Assembly (NCBI RefSeq): GCF_028598805.1 | Contig: NZ_JAQRFI010000001.1 | Span: forward strand, 1-64,000 | Reading direction: 5' to 3' | DNA length: 64,000 nt | Source: Xenorhabdus yunnanensis | Lineage (GTDB): Bacteria; Pseudomonadota; Gammaproteobacteria; Enterobacterales; Enterobacteriaceae | In this document: one piece after another, positions 49,440 through 58,811 of the stretch | Position numbering within the stretch: the first letter of the stretch is position 1 | Layout of the letters: every line of letters begins with the position of its first letter | The notes under the pieces: generated by a model | What the model was told of the DNA's origin: nothing | The model's input: the letters and a program-made list of their open reading frames with translations, nothing else | Database searches by the model: none | Translations under genes and position numbers: made by a program

Positions 49440-50705
49440 ATGAAAACTATCATGAAACCGTTGGTTATTTTAATTGGATTATCGGTAATATCTGGCAGCG
49501 TCAATGCGGTTACAGTATACAACGACAAAGGAAGTAAGGTGGATGTGACCGGTCAACTAGGTATAGAAATGAAACTAACCAACGATAATCCTAAGGGCAG
49601 AATTTTAGGTCAAAATGACTATATCGGAGTTAATGCCAGTCATAAACTGAGCAAAGGTATACAAGTATTCGGTAACGTATTATGGGATGCTGATAGCCAA
49701 GGAGCGAGCAGCGTTGGAGCTGATGTCAGACATGAATTGACCAACGACATTCAAGTGTTTGGCAGAATGGAGTGGGGTTCTGAAACTCAAAGAACATACA
49801 ATTACGATTGTAATACGGATATTGGTGTGTATAAACAAATAGGTTATATCGGCGCTCATTATCGCGGTATTGGTGAAATGAGAATTGGTCATACTGATAT
49901 GCCAATCAAATGGGAACCCAAATCCAGATTCGATTATTTTAACGACGATCTGTCTTATTTCAACTACGTATATGAATTCGATGATAATCATAGAAAACAT
50001 AAGACAATAAATCTTTTTGACAAATTGCCTGAAACTATGACTATTTTTGCTCAGACCGATAGTTATAAAGGTCTTAGTCTCGCAGCAACCTACAGTGATA
50101 AATTCAGCTCAGGTAACGAACGTCATCATGGAGATATTCACGATGCTTACTCAGTCGTCGGTTTTTATAAATCAGACTTTGGTTTGGAAGCCAGTGCGGG
50201 TTATGCTCAAGTAACAGGGCAAGGAAAAGATAAAAAATTGGGTGGTGGAAATATCAGGCTGCCTTTTCCGCAAAATAACCTAATGGCTATTAGTACGGAG
50301 TATTATTTCCCCGGTCGTAAATTCTCCATTGGCTTGGACTATCAGCAAAGACGTTCCCGAAATTCAAAAAGAGAGGAGGTGCAGAAAGGTAGTGATGAAG
50401 GTTCGCAGGCAAAACTGATAGGTAAAGGGAAAGAAAATCTATACGGGGTGGGTGTAAAATGGTATTGGGACGAATTGGACAGCGGCTTGTATGCAGGATA
50501 TTACCTGCGTGATGCGAATAACGAGCAAGGAATAAGACATCAAGAGCAAACTTACATAGTCGGTTTAGATAAAAATTTAATGGCTTCTGAGTACAGTAAA
50601 CTGACCTTATTTGTTGAAACGAAATATGATTCTATCCATAGTGATGTTCAGGCCGAAAATAAAAAGGAATCCATTCTGGGAATGGGGGCACGTTTGTCTT
50701 TTTAA
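49440..50705 (+). CDS. Gram-negative porin paralogue 1, with internal 30-residue duplication
   Basis: The 421-residue protein has a signal peptide (KPLVILIGLSVISGSVNA before VTVYNDKGSKVD), porin-type alternating strands (YIGVNASHKL, RIGHTDMPIKW, FGLEASAGYAQVTGQ, LYGVGVKWYWDE, YVGLDK-like IVGLDKN) and a C-terminal ARLSF. It differs from the paralogue at 51742 by an extra segment: the stretch GVNASHKLSKGIQVFGNVLW is followed 30 residues later by a diverged copy, GADVRHELTNDIQVFGRMEW. That could add a beta hairpin to the barrel. The ATG at 49440 is preferred over one four codons downstream. It is distant from OmpF. Confidence 0.88.
   Translation: MKTIMKPLVILIGLSVISGSVNAVTVYNDKGSKVDVTGQLGIEMKLTNDNPKGRILGQNDYIGVNASHKLSKGIQVFGNVLWDADSQGASSVGADVRHELTNDIQVFGRMEWGSETQRTYNYDCNTDIGVYKQIGYIGAHYRGIGEMRIGHTDMPIKWEPKSRFDYFNDDLSYFNYVYEFDDNHRKHKTINLFDKLPETMTIFAQTDSYKGLSLAATYSDKFSSGNERHHGDIHDAYSVVGFYKSDFGLEASAGYAQVTGQGKDKKLGGGNIRLPFPQNNLMAISTEYYFPGRKFSIGLDYQQRRSRNSKREEVQKGSDEGSQAKLIGKGKENLYGVGVKWYWDELDSGLYAGYYLRDANNEQGIRHQEQTYIVGLDKNLMASEYSKLTLFVETKYDSIHSDVQAENKKESILGMGARLSF
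49626..49796. repeat. 90-bp-period internal duplication in porin paralogue 1
   Basis: Bases from 49626 (GGAGTTAATGCCAGTCATAA) and from 49716 (GGAGCTGATGTCAGACATGA) align over about 80 bp at roughly two-thirds identity. The paralogue at 51742 has a single copy. Confidence 0.85.
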
Positions 50706-50810
50706 GCAAAATTTTATAGGGAGAATCTGATTCGGGTTCTCCCGTATCATTTGTGGATTGACGGTGTAGAGGCCTCGGATGTTCAGCACAATCTGTAAGT
50801 TTGCAGAATT

Positions 50811-50861
50811 GGTGGTGGAATGGGCAATATCGCTTGTCTTTACCAAACGTTGCCGGATTTA
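50811..50861 (+). pseudogene. Fragment of mak
   Basis: These 51 bases match mak 48519-48569 with about six differences (GGTGGAATG, then GTCTTTACCAAAC, then TTGCCGGATTTA). The fragment joins directly to a copy of the mak-downstream DNA. It marks the left edge of a duplicated unit that gave rise to the second porin. Confidence 0.88.
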
Positions 50862-51288
50862 AAAAACTGTAACTTGAAAGATGAATAATCATAATAAGTA
50901 AATTCTATTCGGGATTGCCTTATTTTTCTTATTCTTAAAAAGGGATGATTTATTAAAGGTTGGCTTAAGTGAAATTTTTAACTTGATCAGTTAATTCTAT
51001 TTTCATGTTACCCGTAATAATGGAAATAATAAATCAACTCATTCATTATATTTATGATGAATATTTTAATATAAATAAAAATATATTTATTTTCTAATGA
51101 ATAAAATAATAGGAATAACTTTAATTTTATTAACTCTTAGGCGATAAAAAATACGAGATATTAAATAAATAAAAAGTGCCGATGAAAAGAGATGTACCTA
51201 ATGAAATTGTTTCAAGGCAATGATAAATAAAAGTATTTCTAATATTCTCATGAATTGGTCTTCAAAATGGAAACCATAATTGATGATA

Positions 51289-51310
51289 TTATGTGATATG
51301 TATCACATAG
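51289..51310. promoter_or_regulatory. Perfect CRP-type site upstream of porin paralogue 2
   Basis: TGTGATATGTATCACA (51292-51307) has both canonical half sites TGTGA and TCACA with 6-bp spacing, and symmetric flanks (TA on both sides). It lies about 435 bp before the porin start codon. No equivalent is seen before paralogue 1. Confidence 0.72.
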
Positions 51311-51741
51311 TATTGCAATAATTTGTCTATATATTTGTGTTAATGTGGGTTTCTTCACGAAATACACTGTTTTTTTAGGTTATTATTATTATGTGTAATA
51401 AATGAGAACTTAAGCTTTTAGGAGAGTTTTATTTGATTCTCCAATCCCTGTTCTTGCTTAAAAATAAAACAAAACATTGTTACACTCCATTTTGATTACT
51501 TACTCCATATTGATGTTTATTAAACTCTCAACGGGAAGATGTAATAGAGATTAGATAATTTTAAATAGCATTCAATTTTGTCATTTTTTGAGCGATTTTC
51601 TTTTGATAAAAAATCGTGACGGGTATGTATTGTCTTAAATATATTGCCCTAAATTTATTGCAGTTTGTTCTGCGATAGAGCGAGCTTTTGCCTGAAAGAA
51701 AATCAAACTATTAAATTTAATATTTTGTGGGTGTCTTATTT

Positions 51742-52938
51742 ATGAGAAGCATAAAACCATTAGCTGCTTTAATTGGTTTATTAGTAATGTCTGGTAGTGC
51801 CAATGCGGTTACAGTATATAACGATAAAGGAAGCAAGGTAGATTTGACTGGTCAAGTGCGTATGAAAACGACAGTGACCAGTGATGATCGTGATATTCAA
51901 ATTAAAGATGACGGTAGCCGCATCGGGGTTAATGCCAGTCATGAACTGACTAAAGACATTCACGTATTTGGCAAAATGGAGTGGGGTTCTGATACCCAAA
52001 GAACTAACAGCGATAACGTCAAAACGAGCTTCGATATGTATAACCGAGTTGGTTATATCGGAGCCTCTCATCGTGATATTGGCGAAATGCGAATTGGCCG
52101 CACTTATATTCCCATCGACTGGGTGAAAAAATCCAGTTACGGCTACGGTAACACGGGAGTGTTTTATTTCAGCGACGTACTGGGCCGTGCAACGGGTTAT
52201 GACAGCAAGGGTGTTGGTAACAATAACTTCCTTACCCGCTTGCCTCAGACTATTTTCGTTCAAACTAATAGTTATAAAGGTTTCAACCTTGCAGCAACTT
52301 ACAGTGGTAAATCAGGTTCGGATAACGAACGCCATCATGGTGATATTCGTCACGCTTATTCAATAGTTGGTTTCTATAAATCGGACTTTGGTCTGGAAGC
52401 CAGTGCTGGTTATTCTCAAGCAACGGGAGAGAGGAAAAAACCGGTAACGATAGGAACTGAAAATAAAGGGGAAAGTACCGTTAATGCTGGACTGGCTTCT
52501 CCACAAGATAGCTTGCTGGCTTTTGGTGCGGAATATTATTTCCCTGGACGTGAATTCTCCATTGGTTTGGATTATGGGATAGCACGTTCCAAAAACTCAG
52601 GGTTAGTGTACAAGGAAGGTGCAGGTACAAGCCTACAGAGCAAATCTGTCAAAGGAGACTGGAAAGCAAACTTATATGGCGTGGGCATGAAATGGCACTG
52701 GGATAAGATTGAAAGCGGCATGTATGCAGGATATTACCTGCGTGACGGGGATGCCAATACATTCAACTATAAAAAACAGACTTACACGGTCGGTTTAGAT
52801 AAACGTTTTGTGGTTTCTAAGTACAATAACCTGATCCTATTTGTCGAAACGGCATACGATGATGTCCGTAGCGATAATCCGGCTTACAAAAATAAAAAAC
52901 AAACCATTCTGGGAACAGGAGCACGTTTGTCTTTTTAA
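51742..52938 (+). CDS. Gram-negative porin paralogue 2
   Basis: The 398-residue protein is a close paralogue of the 49440 porin: signal peptide (KPLAALIGLLVMSGSANA), mature start VTVYNDKGSKVDLTGQ, shared strands such as ATYSGKSGSDNERHHGDI, GFYKSDFGLEASAGYSQATG and EYYFPGREFSIGLDY, and C-terminal ARLSF. It has only one copy of the SHELTKDIHVFGKMEWG unit. It has several loop differences (about residues 130-160 and 240-260), regions that in porins face outside and vary under selection. The ATG at 51742 follows GGGTG. A hairpin after the gene precedes cpdB. Confidence 0.88.
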   Translation: MRSIKPLAALIGLLVMSGSANAVTVYNDKGSKVDLTGQVRMKTTVTSDDRDIQIKDDGSRIGVNASHELTKDIHVFGKMEWGSDTQRTNSDNVKTSFDMYNRVGYIGASHRDIGEMRIGRTYIPIDWVKKSSYGYGNTGVFYFSDVLGRATGYDSKGVGNNNFLTRLPQTIFVQTNSYKGFNLAATYSGKSGSDNERHHGDIRHAYSIVGFYKSDFGLEASAGYSQATGERKKPVTIGTENKGESTVNAGLASPQDSLLAFGAEYYFPGREFSIGLDYGIARSKNSGLVYKEGAGTSLQSKSVKGDWKANLYGVGMKWHWDKIESGMYAGYYLRDGDANTFNYKKQTYTVGLDKRFVVSKYNNLILFVETAYDDVRSDNPAYKNKKQTILGTGARLSF

Positions 52939-53001
52939 GCCAAATTTCATAGGGAGAATCTGATCCGGATTCTCCCGTATCATTCTATAAAGAGGCATAG
53001 C

Positions 53002-54957
53002 ATGATGAAGAATGTGTTGAAAGTGTCAACATTGGCAATGTTGGTGGCATTTAATGTAAACGCGGCAACCGTGGATTTACGGGTAATGGAAACCTCAGAT
53101 ATTCACAGCAATCTGATCGATTTCGATTACTTTAAAGATAAATCCACTGAGCAGTTTGGGTTAGTTCGTACAGCGAACTTAATCAAGGCAGCCAAAGCTG
53201 AAGCAACCAATGCGATCTTGGTAGATAACGGTGACTTGATTCAAGGCAGCCCGCTGGCGGATTACATGGCGGCAAAAGGGTTGAAGAAAGAAGACGTTCA
53301 CCCAGCCCACCAATTGATGAACACCATGGGCTATACCGTGGGTAACTTTGGGAACCATGAATTCAACTTCGGATTGGATTATCTGAAACAGGCCATTGCC
53401 GGTGCTAAATTCCCTTATATCAACGCCAATATAATGGATGCCAAAACCGGCAAAAATTATTTCACACCTTATATTATCGTTAATACCCCAGTTAAAGATC
53501 GCGAAGGCAAAGAGCATACCATTAAAGTCGGTTATATCGGTTTTGTTCCACCGCAAATCAGCATTTGGGACAAAGCAAATCTGGATGGCAAAGTTGTTGT
53601 TAATGACATCACTGAAACCGCGAAAAAATTCGTCCCTCAAATGAAAAAAGAGGGTGCAGACCTGATTATTGCCATTCCGCACTCAGGGTTTTCTCAGGAA
53701 CCTTATAAAGCGATGGCAGAAAACTCCGTTTATTATCTGAGCAAAGTTCCGGGTATTAATGCCATCATGTTTGGTCATGCCCACGGCGTGTTCCCAAGCA
53801 AGGAATATGCCGGTATCAAGGGCGTTAATGTTGCCAATGGAACAGTTAACGGAATTCCTGCTGTAATGCCGGGACAGTGGGGCGATCATCTGGGCGTTGT
53901 TGATATGGTGATCAATAACGACAGTGGCGAGTGGAAAGTCGCATCAGCCAAAGCAGAAGCCCGCCCTATCTATGACAAAGTGCATAAAAAAGCACTGGTC
54001 GAACGTGATAGTAAACTGGCCTCCATCATCGCAAAAGATCATCAGGGAACCCGCGATTTCGTTGGTAAATTCATCGGTAAAGCCTCTGCCAACATGTATA
54101 GCTATCTGGCGCTGATCCAGAGTGACCCAACCGTGCAGATCGTCAATGATGCGCAGGTGGATTACACCAAACGTTTTGTTCAAGGCGATCCAAATCTGGA
54201 TGGACTGCCTGTTCTGGCGGCGGCCGCACCTTTCAAAGCGGGCGGACGTAAAAATGCACCGGCTGACTTTGTAGAAGTGGAAAAAGGTAATCTGACTTTC
54301 CGTAACGCGGCTGATTTGTACCTCTATCCAAATACACTGGTAGTAGTGAAGGCAACCGGGAAGGATGTGGTTGAATGGCTGGAATGCTCTGCGGGCATGT
54401 TTAACCAAATCGATCCAGATTCCGCCAAACCTCAAGAGTTGCTGAACTGGGATGGTTTCCGCACTTATAACTTCGATACCATCGCGGAAGTTAACTATAA
54501 GATAGACTTAACCCAAGCTGCAAAATACGACACAGATTGCCAGCTTATCAATAAAGGTGCGAACCGCATCAAAGATGTGACCTATCAGGGTAAGCCGATT
54601 GACCCGAAAGCTACTTTCCTGATCGCCACCAATAATTACCGTGGTTATGGCGGCAAATTCGCAGGAACCGGAGAAGATCACATCGCGTTTGCGTCACCGG
54701 ATGAAAACCGCACCATTCTGGCTTCTTACATTTCCAGAATCACCAAGGAGAAGGGCGTAGTATCCACACAGGCTGAGAAAAATTGGTCATTCTTGCCAAT
54801 CAAAACAGATAAAAAGTTAGATATTCGCTTCGAAACTTCACCATCAGAAAAAGCGGCGAAATTCATTAAAGAACATGCCCAATACCCAGTGAATTACTTG
54901 AAAAATGATGATATCGGTTTTGCGATCTATCAAATTGATCTGACAGAAAAGAAATAA
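53002..54957 (+). CDS. cpdB: 2',3'-cyclic-nucleotide 2'-phosphodiesterase / 3'-nucleotidase
   Basis: CpdB is a periplasmic metallophosphoesterase that degrades RNA-derived 2',3'-cyclic and 3'-nucleotides to nucleosides for uptake. The 651-residue protein has a signal peptide ([14 protein letters not shown]) and metal-site motifs [32 protein letters not shown] and GHAHGVFPS. The C-terminal 5'-nucleotidase domain ends with the substrate-stacking region [13 protein letters not shown]. coli CpdB is of similar length. It follows the porin after 63 bp and precedes a second nucleotidase, so a nucleotide-scavenging group is likely. Confidence 0.95.
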   Translation: MMKNVLKVSTLAMLVAFNVNAATVDLRVMETSDIHSNLIDFDYFKDKSTEQFGLVRTANLIKAAKAEATNAILVDNGDLIQGSPLADYMAAKGLKKEDVHPAHQLMNTMGYTVGNFGNHEFNFGLDYLKQAIAGAKFPYINANIMDAKTGKNYFTPYIIVNTPVKDREGKEHTIKVGYIGFVPPQISIWDKANLDGKVVVNDITETAKKFVPQMKKEGADLIIAIPHSGFSQEPYKAMAENSVYYLSKVPGINAIMFGHAHGVFPSKEYAGIKGVNVANGTVNGIPAVMPGQWGDHLGVVDMVINNDSGEWKVASAKAEARPIYDKVHKKALVERDSKLASIIAKDHQGTRDFVGKFIGKASANMYSYLALIQSDPTVQIVNDAQVDYTKRFVQGDPNLDGLPVLAAAAPFKAGGRKNAPADFVEVEKGNLTFRNAADLYLYPNTLVVVKATGKDVVEWLECSAGMFNQIDPDSAKPQELLNWDGFRTYNFDTIAEVNYKIDLTQAAKYDTDCQLINKGANRIKDVTYQGKPIDPKATFLIATNNYRGYGGKFAGTGEDHIAFASPDENRTILASYISRITKEKGVVSTQAEKNWSFLPIKTDKKLDIRFETSPSEKAAKFIKEHAQYPVNYLKNDDIGFAIYQIDLTEKK

Positions 54958-55088
54958 AACTTACTGAACTTAATTGTATTAATGCCTGCTCTCCTGCATA
55001 GCAAAAGGGCAGGCAAATTATTTATCTGCTATAGCAAAAATTTTGAAGTGATTGATTGTCCGAAACCTGAACATTAAGAGATAACAAA

Positions 55089-56726
55089 ATGAATTATAAA
55101 TATAAATTAATTCCGATTGCGATTGGTGCTGCATTATTGGCAGGGTGTGTAACCAAGCCAGCTTATGATCCTGCAAATGTCGTGGATGTGCGGGTTCTGG
55201 GCCTGAACGATTTTCATGGAGCACTGAAAGCCCCCGGCCCTAACCAGCCGGGTGGCATTGAACATATGGCAACCTTGATCAAGGCGTTGAAACAAGAGAA
55301 TCCGAATAATATCGTCGTTGCCGCAGGTGATATGATTGGCGCCAGCCCACTGCTTTCTTCCATGTTCCATGATGAACCGAGCATCGAAGCGCTATCTCTG
55401 GCTGGATTGGAAGCGACTTCGGTCGGCAACCATGAATTCGACAAAGGTAAGAGTGAATTGCTGCGCAAGCAAAATGGCGGTTGCCATCCTGTGACAGGTT
55501 GTCAGGGGCCAAAACCGTTTAAAGGGGCGGAGTTCCAATATCTGTCTGCCAACGTTACGGTTAATGAAACGGGGAAAACGCTGTTCCCTGAGTATGTCAT
55601 CAAAGAATTTGATGGTATTCCGGTTGCCTTTATCGGTCTGACGTTGGAAGGAACCCCGGCTATTGTGACTCCGCAAGGCACAGAAGGACTGACATTTTCC
55701 AATGAAGTCAAAACCATTAACGCCTTAGTGCCGGAATTGCAGAAAAAAGGGGTGAAAGCAATAGGGGTTTTGATCCACGAAGGTGCTGCACAGAAACGTG
55801 ATGGAGGGCGCATTGATGTCAATGCCTGTAATGATGTGACGGGCAAAGTATTGGAGATCGTCAATCATCTGGATAAAGAAGTGGATTTTGTGATCAGCGG
55901 TCATACCCATCAGGCTTATAACTGCGTGATTAATGGTAAATCCGTCACTTCTGCTCAATCCAATGGAGCACTGCTTACTCAGTTAGATCTGAAATTGGAT
56001 AAAACCACCAAAGATGTGGTGGACTTCAAGGCTAAAAATATCTGGGTTGATAACCGTAAATATGGCAAAGATCCAAAAATCACTGAACTACTGTCATCCT
56101 ACGAAAAAATAGCCACACCACTGGCGAATCGCGTTATTGGCAAGTTGGAAAGCAATCTGACCAAGGAAACCAGCGCTGGCGGGGAGTCTGCATTGGGTAA
56201 AGTTATCGCGGATGCCCATTTATACGCAACAACCGCTAAAGAAAATGGCGGAGCGCAGATCGCGTTCGTCAACAGCGGCGGTATCCGGGCGCCTATGGAT
56301 GCGGGAGATGTGACTTATAACGCGATTTATACCGTTCAGCCATTCTCCAATGTGATGGTGACCAAGACACTGACTGGTGAGCAGATTAAACAATTGCTGG
56401 AGCAGCAATGGGATCGTTCACGTCCGCAGGTACTGGCGGTATCCCATAGTCTCCAATATTCTTGGGACAGCACCAAACCAGTGAGTGATCGCGTGATTGT
56501 CAATTCAATCAAAATCAATGGGAAGCCAATCGATCTGAAAGCAAAATATCGTGTGGCGGCCAATGAATATCTGGCGACAGGCGGAAGTAACTTCTCCGTA
56601 TTTAAAGAGGGAACCGATCCAGTATATAACGTGCCGGATATTGATGCGGTAGTGAAATACTTCTCGGAAAAATTCCCGATCTATTACCCGAAACAAGATC
56701 GAATCATTGATCTCGGGGCAAAATAA
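55089..56726 (+). CDS. UshA-like 5'-nucleotidase / UDP-sugar hydrolase lipoprotein
   Basis: The 545-residue protein has a lipoprotein signal (IGAALLAGC, lipidated Cys20). The metallophosphoesterase domain has GLNDFHGALK, AAGDMIGASPLLS, GNHEFDKGKSELL and VISGHTHQAYNC. The C-terminal nucleotidase domain carries VNSGGIRAPMDAGDVTYNAI and the substrate motif NEYLATGGSNF. It is expected to dephosphorylate extracellular 5'-nucleotides at the membrane surface. It shares fold and order with cpdB but is not a recent copy. It lacks the classical UshA N-terminus and is more like the NutA/Vibrio-type lipoproteins. Confidence 0.9.
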   Translation: MNYKYKLIPIAIGAALLAGCVTKPAYDPANVVDVRVLGLNDFHGALKAPGPNQPGGIEHMATLIKALKQENPNNIVVAAGDMIGASPLLSSMFHDEPSIEALSLAGLEATSVGNHEFDKGKSELLRKQNGGCHPVTGCQGPKPFKGAEFQYLSANVTVNETGKTLFPEYVIKEFDGIPVAFIGLTLEGTPAIVTPQGTEGLTFSNEVKTINALVPELQKKGVKAIGVLIHEGAAQKRDGGRIDVNACNDVTGKVLEIVNHLDKEVDFVISGHTHQAYNCVINGKSVTSAQSNGALLTQLDLKLDKTTKDVVDFKAKNIWVDNRKYGKDPKITELLSSYEKIATPLANRVIGKLESNLTKETSAGGESALGKVIADAHLYATTAKENGGAQIAFVNSGGIRAPMDAGDVTYNAIYTVQPFSNVMVTKTLTGEQIKQLLEQQWDRSRPQVLAVSHSLQYSWDSTKPVSDRVIVNSIKINGKPIDLKAKYRVAANEYLATGGSNFSVFKEGTDPVYNVPDIDAVVKYFSEKFPIYYPKQDRIIDLGAK

Positions 56727-57050
56727 TGTGACAGCGGTAAAAGATAGCGCAACTTGTGGTAGATAAAACAAGTAGATCAAAGATATTGTAGTGGTTGTTT
56801 GATCCAGATTAGAAGGGCAACGCTAATTATTATGCGTTGCACTTTTTTATTGGAACATGTATTGGAACACATTTTAATTTTAAAGCGAATTCTAATTACT
56901 CGAAAATATAACTGAATGTAGTAATTTTCATATCCGTAATGGTTATAAGGCAATAGTTATAAGGCAATAGTTATAAGGCAATGGCTATAAGGTAATAGTG
57001 ATATATGTAATGATTATTTAATAATAAAAACAGTTATGGAGACCTCTAAT
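56727..57050. other. Intergenic region before the oppA array, with tandem repeats
   Basis: About 320 bp. A 14-bp repeat TTATAAGGCAATAG starts at 56943, 56957 and 56971, with a diverged fourth unit, ending near 56998. The array promoter is expected here. Confidence 0.75.
56943..56998. repeat. Four tandem 14-bp units
   Basis: TTATAAGGCAATAG recurs at a 14-bp period, the last unit diverged (CTATAAGGTAATAG). Confidence 0.88.
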
Positions 57051-58685
57051 ATGCAGAACATCTTGATAAGGATAATAAAAAATAAAATAGCCAGAATATT
57101 AACCTATTTTATCAGTCTGATTTTAGGAAGTGTTACTCTCTCTTATGCTGCTGTTGTTCCTCCTAATATTCAATTGGCGGATAAGCAAGAAATTACCCGT
57201 AATAATTTCTCTGAGCCAGGTTCTTTAGATCCACATAAATCTGAGGGTAGTAGTGAATTTGATATTTTGCAGGATTTTTTTGAACGCTTGGTTGATACGG
57301 ATAAAGAAGAGAATATTATCCCCGCTTTGGCTGAACGCTGGGAAACCAAAGATAATAAAACATGGATCTTCTATTTAAGAAAAGGGATTAAATGGTCTGA
57401 CGGTGCACCGATTACAGCTCATGATGTGGTTTTTTCTTTCCGGCGTCTGGTTACGCCCGACACCATTTCTCCTTACGGTAGTTACTTGATCCAAGCTAAG
57501 ATTGTGAATGCCCGTGATGTGTTGTCTGGCAAGAAAAAGTCAGAAGAGCTGGGAGTAAAAGCACTGGATGATACAACGATAGAAATTACACTGGAAAGGC
57601 CAAAAGCGGGTTTTCTGCATATGATGGCACATCCCGCAGTATCTCCTGTTAGTGAGAAGGTTATCAAAAAACATGGTAGTAAATGGACTCTGCCCCAAAA
57701 TTTTGTCAGTAATGGGCCTTTTAAACTCTCTGAATGGGTGGTGAATGAAAAAATTGTTGGTGTCAGAAACCCCTATTATTGGAACAATAAAAATACCGTA
57801 ATTAATAAAGTCACTTACCTGCCATTATCAGATTATAAAGCTGACCTTAACCGTTATATGACAGGAGAGATTGATATATCCAATGGTGGGCCATCGGAAT
57901 TCTTGCCAATGGTTAAGAAAAAGTTTGGTGATCAATTGCATGTCAAACCCGTAATGAGTGTTTATTATTATCTGTTTAATATGCAAGAACCGTTGTTTAA
58001 TGATGTTCGGGTCAGACAGGCGCTGACTTTAGCATTGGATAGAAACATTATCACCGACAAAGTATTGGGCAATGGACAAAAACCCGCTTATGACGTGGTG
58101 GCTCCGGGCAGTGGGGGTATTTATTTAAAACATCCTGAATATGCTTCGTGGACACAAGAACAGCGTGTTGCAAAGGCCAAAGCATTACTGAGTGAAGCGG
58201 GTTTTGATGAAAAGAATCCACTTAAGTTTACCCTGCTATATAACACCTCTGATGGTCATAAAAAAATTGCTATTGCTGCCAGCTCGGCATGGAAAAAGTA
58301 TCTCGGTGTAGAAGTTATTTTACAAAATCAGGAAACTAAAACACAGAATGATAGTATGACCCAAGGCAATTTCGAGCTGACGAGATACGCGTGGAATGCT
58401 GATTATAGTAGCCCGACCAGCTTTTTAGATATTTTCACATCAGGAAATACCAATAACCACATGAGATATCAAAATAAGGAATTTGATAAATGGGTTTTAA
58501 AAGCAGATGAAGCTAACGATCCAGCCGATTACCAACAGGCTATCGATATTCTCAATAAAGAGATTCCTGCTATTCCTGTCTATTATTATGTCCGTGTGAA
58601 ATTAATTAAGCCTCATGTTGGTGGAGTTCATATTGATTCATTGGGAAATATTCCAACAAAAGATCTTTATATTATCAAACAATAA
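57051..58685 (+). CDS. oppA: Oligopeptide-binding protein OppA, copy 1
   Basis: The 544-residue periplasmic solute-binding protein belongs to SBP family 5 and resembles E. coli OppA throughout (RNNFSEPGSLDPHKSEG, TWIFYLRKGIKWSDGAPITAHDVVFSFRRL, DVRVRQALTLALDRNIITDKVL, RYAWNADYSSPTSFLDIF with the aspartate that holds the peptide amino terminus). A signal peptide ends TLSYA before AVVPPN. The ATG at 57051 follows GGAG and is preferred over 57036. It is the most diverged of the array (GGPSEFLPMVKKKFG). No permease or ATPase gene is present before it. Confidence 0.93.
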   Translation: MQNILIRIIKNKIARILTYFISLILGSVTLSYAAVVPPNIQLADKQEITRNNFSEPGSLDPHKSEGSSEFDILQDFFERLVDTDKEENIIPALAERWETKDNKTWIFYLRKGIKWSDGAPITAHDVVFSFRRLVTPDTISPYGSYLIQAKIVNARDVLSGKKKSEELGVKALDDTTIEITLERPKAGFLHMMAHPAVSPVSEKVIKKHGSKWTLPQNFVSNGPFKLSEWVVNEKIVGVRNPYYWNNKNTVINKVTYLPLSDYKADLNRYMTGEIDISNGGPSEFLPMVKKKFGDQLHVKPVMSVYYYLFNMQEPLFNDVRVRQALTLALDRNIITDKVLGNGQKPAYDVVAPGSGGIYLKHPEYASWTQEQRVAKAKALLSEAGFDEKNPLKFTLLYNTSDGHKKIAIAASSAWKKYLGVEVILQNQETKTQNDSMTQGNFELTRYAWNADYSSPTSFLDIFTSGNTNNHMRYQNKEFDKWVLKADEANDPADYQQAIDILNKEIPAIPVYYYVRVKLIKPHVGGVHIDSLGNIPTKDLYIIKQ

Positions 58686-58694
58686 AGATTCAAT

Positions 58695-58724
58695 AATAAG
58701 AGCCGATTAAATCAGGCTCTTATT
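58695..58724 (+). terminator. Hairpin after oppA copy 1
   Basis: Arms AATAAGAGCC and GGCTCTTATT pair across a 10-nt loop. The T-tract is weak. Confidence 0.6.
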
Positions 58725-58811
58725 ACTTGATTAAGTTAATTGAAATCATAATCTAAATAAATATGGTAGCGTAATGTAATAATAAAACCTGCAATTAATG
58801 GAGAGTAAAAC

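Larger units (their letters stand above)
50706..51741. other. Intergenic region between the porin paralogues
   Basis: About 1 kb without a gene. It contains a hairpin after paralogue 1 (GGGAGAA and TTCTCCC, 50719-50743, also present after paralogue 2 at 52951-52976), the mak fragment at 50811-50861, the duplicated segment 50861-51040, a perfect CRP site at 51289-51310, and the shared promoter-proximal segment 51537-51741. Confidence 0.75.
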
